The translations under genes were made by a program, and so were the position numbers. DNA of 7,774 bases from positions 1 to 7,774 of the forward strand of contig SFFS01000123.1 in assembly GCA_004557805.1 (NCBI GenBank), given 5' to 3'. Shown here one piece after another: positions 6,402 through 7,774 of the stretch; the stretch's first letter is position 1, and every line of letters begins with the position of its first letter. Under the pieces are notes generated by a model. It made no database searches and was not told where the DNA came from. It was given only the letters and a program-made list of their open reading frames with translations. This DNA comes from Clostridiales bacterium (GTDB taxonomy: Bacteria; Bacillota; Clostridia; Christensenellales; Aristaeellaceae).

Positions 6402-7172
6402 ATGAACGAAACGGGCAGGGCGCGGTTTTCGCGCGCGCTGCGCTGGCTTCTGGCAGCGGCGACGCTGCTTCTGGCAGCGCTGCTGATCTGGCAATGCGCA
6501 GCGGCATATCTGAAGGGCACGTCTCCGGCGAACCGCACCGAAACGGGCGTGCTGATTGAAAATGTGTTCAGCCGCGAAATTGTGGCGGAGCGGTTCGGAA
6601 GGATTGCATGGGCGGTATGGCTCTGGGCGGCGCTGCTGGCGGCGGCGCTGGCTTTGCGGGGTTCTGGCGGCAGGGCCGCCCTGAAAGCGCCCGCGGCCTA
6701 TCGGCTGGAAGCGCTGCTTGGCCGCTGCGAAAAAACGGAAGCGATGCGCGCGGAAGAAGCGAAGCGCCGCAGATGGCTGGCGGGGTGCGCTGCGGTCTGC
6801 GCGCTGTGCGCGGCTGCGGCGGGAGTTTATCTGGCACGGCCGGACAGCTTCGCCTCGCGCGATTTGGAAACGACGATGGGGCGGATGCTGCGCTGCATCG
6901 CGCCCTGCGCGGCTGCGGCGATTGCGGCGCTTGCAGTTTATGAGCGCGCGCGCGAAAAAAGCCTGCTGCGCGAAATAGAACTGGCGAAGGAAGCGCCCCG
7001 GCGGCAGGCACCCCTGAAAGAGGCGCGAAGCGCCGCGGCAAAAAACGTCTGCCGCGCGGCGCTGCTGCTTGCCGCCGCCGCGCTGATCGCGCTGGGCGTC
7101 TGTAACGGCGGCATGCGCGACGTGCTTGTGAAAGCGATCAATATCTGTACGGAGTGTATCGGCCTTGGCTAA
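6402..7172 (+). CDS. Five-pass membrane protein with CD1871A-like CXXC tail
   Basis: This is a 256-residue, very Ala-rich membrane protein of unknown function. I count five hydrophobic helices: about 15-37, 68-85, 125-145, 165-180 and 217-234. Basic clusters before helix 1, between helices 2 and 3, and between helices 4 and 5 put the N-terminus inside and the C-terminus outside. The last 20 residues read NGGMRDVLVKAINICTECIGLG without a break, with C249 and C252 in a CXXC motif. That tail plus helix 5 closely resembles the whole of the small clostridial CD1871A-type CXXC proteins, as I recall them. Here it ends a protein several times larger. Helices 1, 3 and 4 also contain Cys (32, 129, 133, 136, 165, 169). 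ATG 6402 is preferred because GGAG at 6392-6395 precedes it by 6 bases; ATG 6390, right after the previous stop, is the alternative. It lies between an exported Cys-pair protein and a 4Fe-4S membrane protein, suggesting a shared redox job. Confidence 0.85.
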   Translation: MNETGRARFSRALRWLLAAATLLLAALLIWQCAAAYLKGTSPANRTETGVLIENVFSREIVAERFGRIAWAVWLWAALLAAALALRGSGGRAALKAPAAYRLEALLGRCEKTEAMRAEEAKRRRWLAGCAAVCALCAAAAGVYLARPDSFASRDLETTMGRMLRCIAPCAAAAIAALAVYERAREKSLLREIELAKEAPRRQAPLKEARSAAAKNVCRAALLLAAAALIALGVCNGGMRDVLVKAINICTECIGLG

Positions 7173-7774
7173 GAAGACGGGCGCATGGTGGAGCGCGCAT
7201 AAGCCCACCCGGCGGCGGCTGATTCAGGTCTATGCCGCGCTGCTTTATAACGCCCATGCGAAGGGGGTTGTCAAGGGCGATATTTATACGGGACCGCTGA
7301 AAAACGTCTGCGTGCCGGGGCTGAACTGTTATTCCTGTCCCGGAGCGGTGGGCGCGTGCCCGCTGGGCGCGCTGCAAAACGCGCTCGCTTCGAGCGGGAA
7401 CCGCGCGCCGTGGTATGTGCTGGGCATTTTGATGCTCTTCGGGGTAACGCTGGGGCGCACGATCTGCGGCTGGCTATGCCCGATGGGACTGATTCAGGAG
7501 CTCTTCTATAAAGTCCCCACGCCGAAAATCAGAAAGAGCCGCTTTACGCGCGCGCTGTCGTATCTGAAATATGCCGTTCTCGGCGTATTCGTGATTACGG
7601 TTCCGCTGGCGTATGCCGCGCAGCGTTTTCCTGTGCCTGCCTTCTGCAAGTACATTTGTCCGGCTGGAACGTTCGAGGGCGCGATGGGGCTGCTGGCAAA
7701 CCCGGCGAACGCCGAAAAATTCTCGATGCTCAATATCCTCTTTACACGCAAGTTTATCGTAATGATCTGCGTCT
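7165..7774 (+). CDS. NapH/NosR-like membrane 4Fe-4S protein (3' end missing)
   Basis: The first 203 codons of a membrane iron-sulphur protein are present; the rest lies beyond the window. Such proteins pass electrons through the membrane, usually from quinol or a cytoplasmic donor to an exported reductase. Cysteines come in three groups: C49-X5-C55-X2-C58-X6-C65 (in CYSCPGAVGACPLGALQ), C101-GWL-C105-P and C161-KYI-C165-P. The two CX3CP motifs are the hallmark shared by NapH, NosR and PceC; ferredoxin-type motifs may follow downstream. Hydrophobic helices lie near 80-100 and 135-152. The start must be TTG at 7165: the frame is closed by TGA at 7129-7131, and no ATG or GTG follows before the first conserved Cys. 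GGAG at 7151-7154 sits 10 bases upstream. It overlaps the end of the previous gene by 8 bases, indicating tight co-translation. Family is confident; the electron donor and acceptor are unknown. Confidence 0.9.
   Translation, partial: MAKKTGAWWSAHKPTRRRLIQVYAALLYNAHAKGVVKGDIYTGPLKNVCVPGLNCYSCPGAVGACPLGALQNALASSGNRAPWYVLGILMLFGVTLGRTICGWLCPMGLIQELFYKVPTPKIRKSRFTRALSYLKYAVLGVFVITVPLAYAAQRFPVPAFCKYICPAGTFEGAMGLLANPANAEKFSMLNILFTRKFIVMICV

Noticed and set aside
5676..7208. 510-codon - strand frame opposite the redox-like operon
   Set aside because: High GC removes stop codons by chance. The product is Arg-rich and unlike any family, while the + strand genes have signal peptides, helices and ribosome-binding sites.

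Overview
The window looks like a piece of a GC-rich, low-expression-background Clostridia (Firmicutes) chromosome, most likely an uncultured gut-type lineage near Christensenellales. This rests on the strong purine-rich Shine-Dalgarno sites, the Gram-positive style YesM/YesN two-component proteins, the family-1 sugar ABC importer without its own ATPase, and the clostridial type of membrane 4Fe-4S protein at the right edge. The taxonomic guess is inference from protein style, not a search result. All genes I can support lie on the + strand, and coding density is high; no gap without a gene exceeds about 160 bases.

Left part (1-5643): a sugar-import locus with its own two-component regulator. 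It starts inside a YesN-type response regulator (end of the receiver domain plus an AraC-type DNA-binding domain). A 159-base gap then carries a plausible extended -10 promoter and an operator-like direct repeat. Next come an exported solute-binding protein, two MalF/MalG-type permeases and a YesM-type sensor histidine kinase. The permeases overlap by 4 bases and the kinase follows 13 bases later, so these three are almost certainly co-transcribed and probably coupled in translation. Between the binding protein and the first permease are two strong hairpins, the second followed by a short T run. This would let the binding protein be made in excess over the membrane parts. The operon closes with a good intrinsic terminator at 5589-5643. 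The ATP-hydrolysing subunit is absent and is presumably a shared MsmX/UgpC-like protein encoded elsewhere.

Right part (5640-7774, continuing beyond the window): a separate operon with its own extended -10 promoter. It encodes (1) a secreted protein ending in a prealbumin/Cna-B-like domain with a Cys-X4-Cys pair, (2) a five-pass membrane protein ending in a Cys-X2-Cys tail that resembles the tiny clostridial CD1871A-type proteins, here as part of a much larger protein, and (3) the first 203 residues of a NapH/NosR-like membrane 4Fe-4S protein with two CX3CP motifs. The third gene starts at a TTG overlapping the end of the second. Together they look like a membrane module that moves electrons or thiol reducing power to the outside of the cell. 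The substrate is unknown, and this is the least understood and most interesting part of the window.
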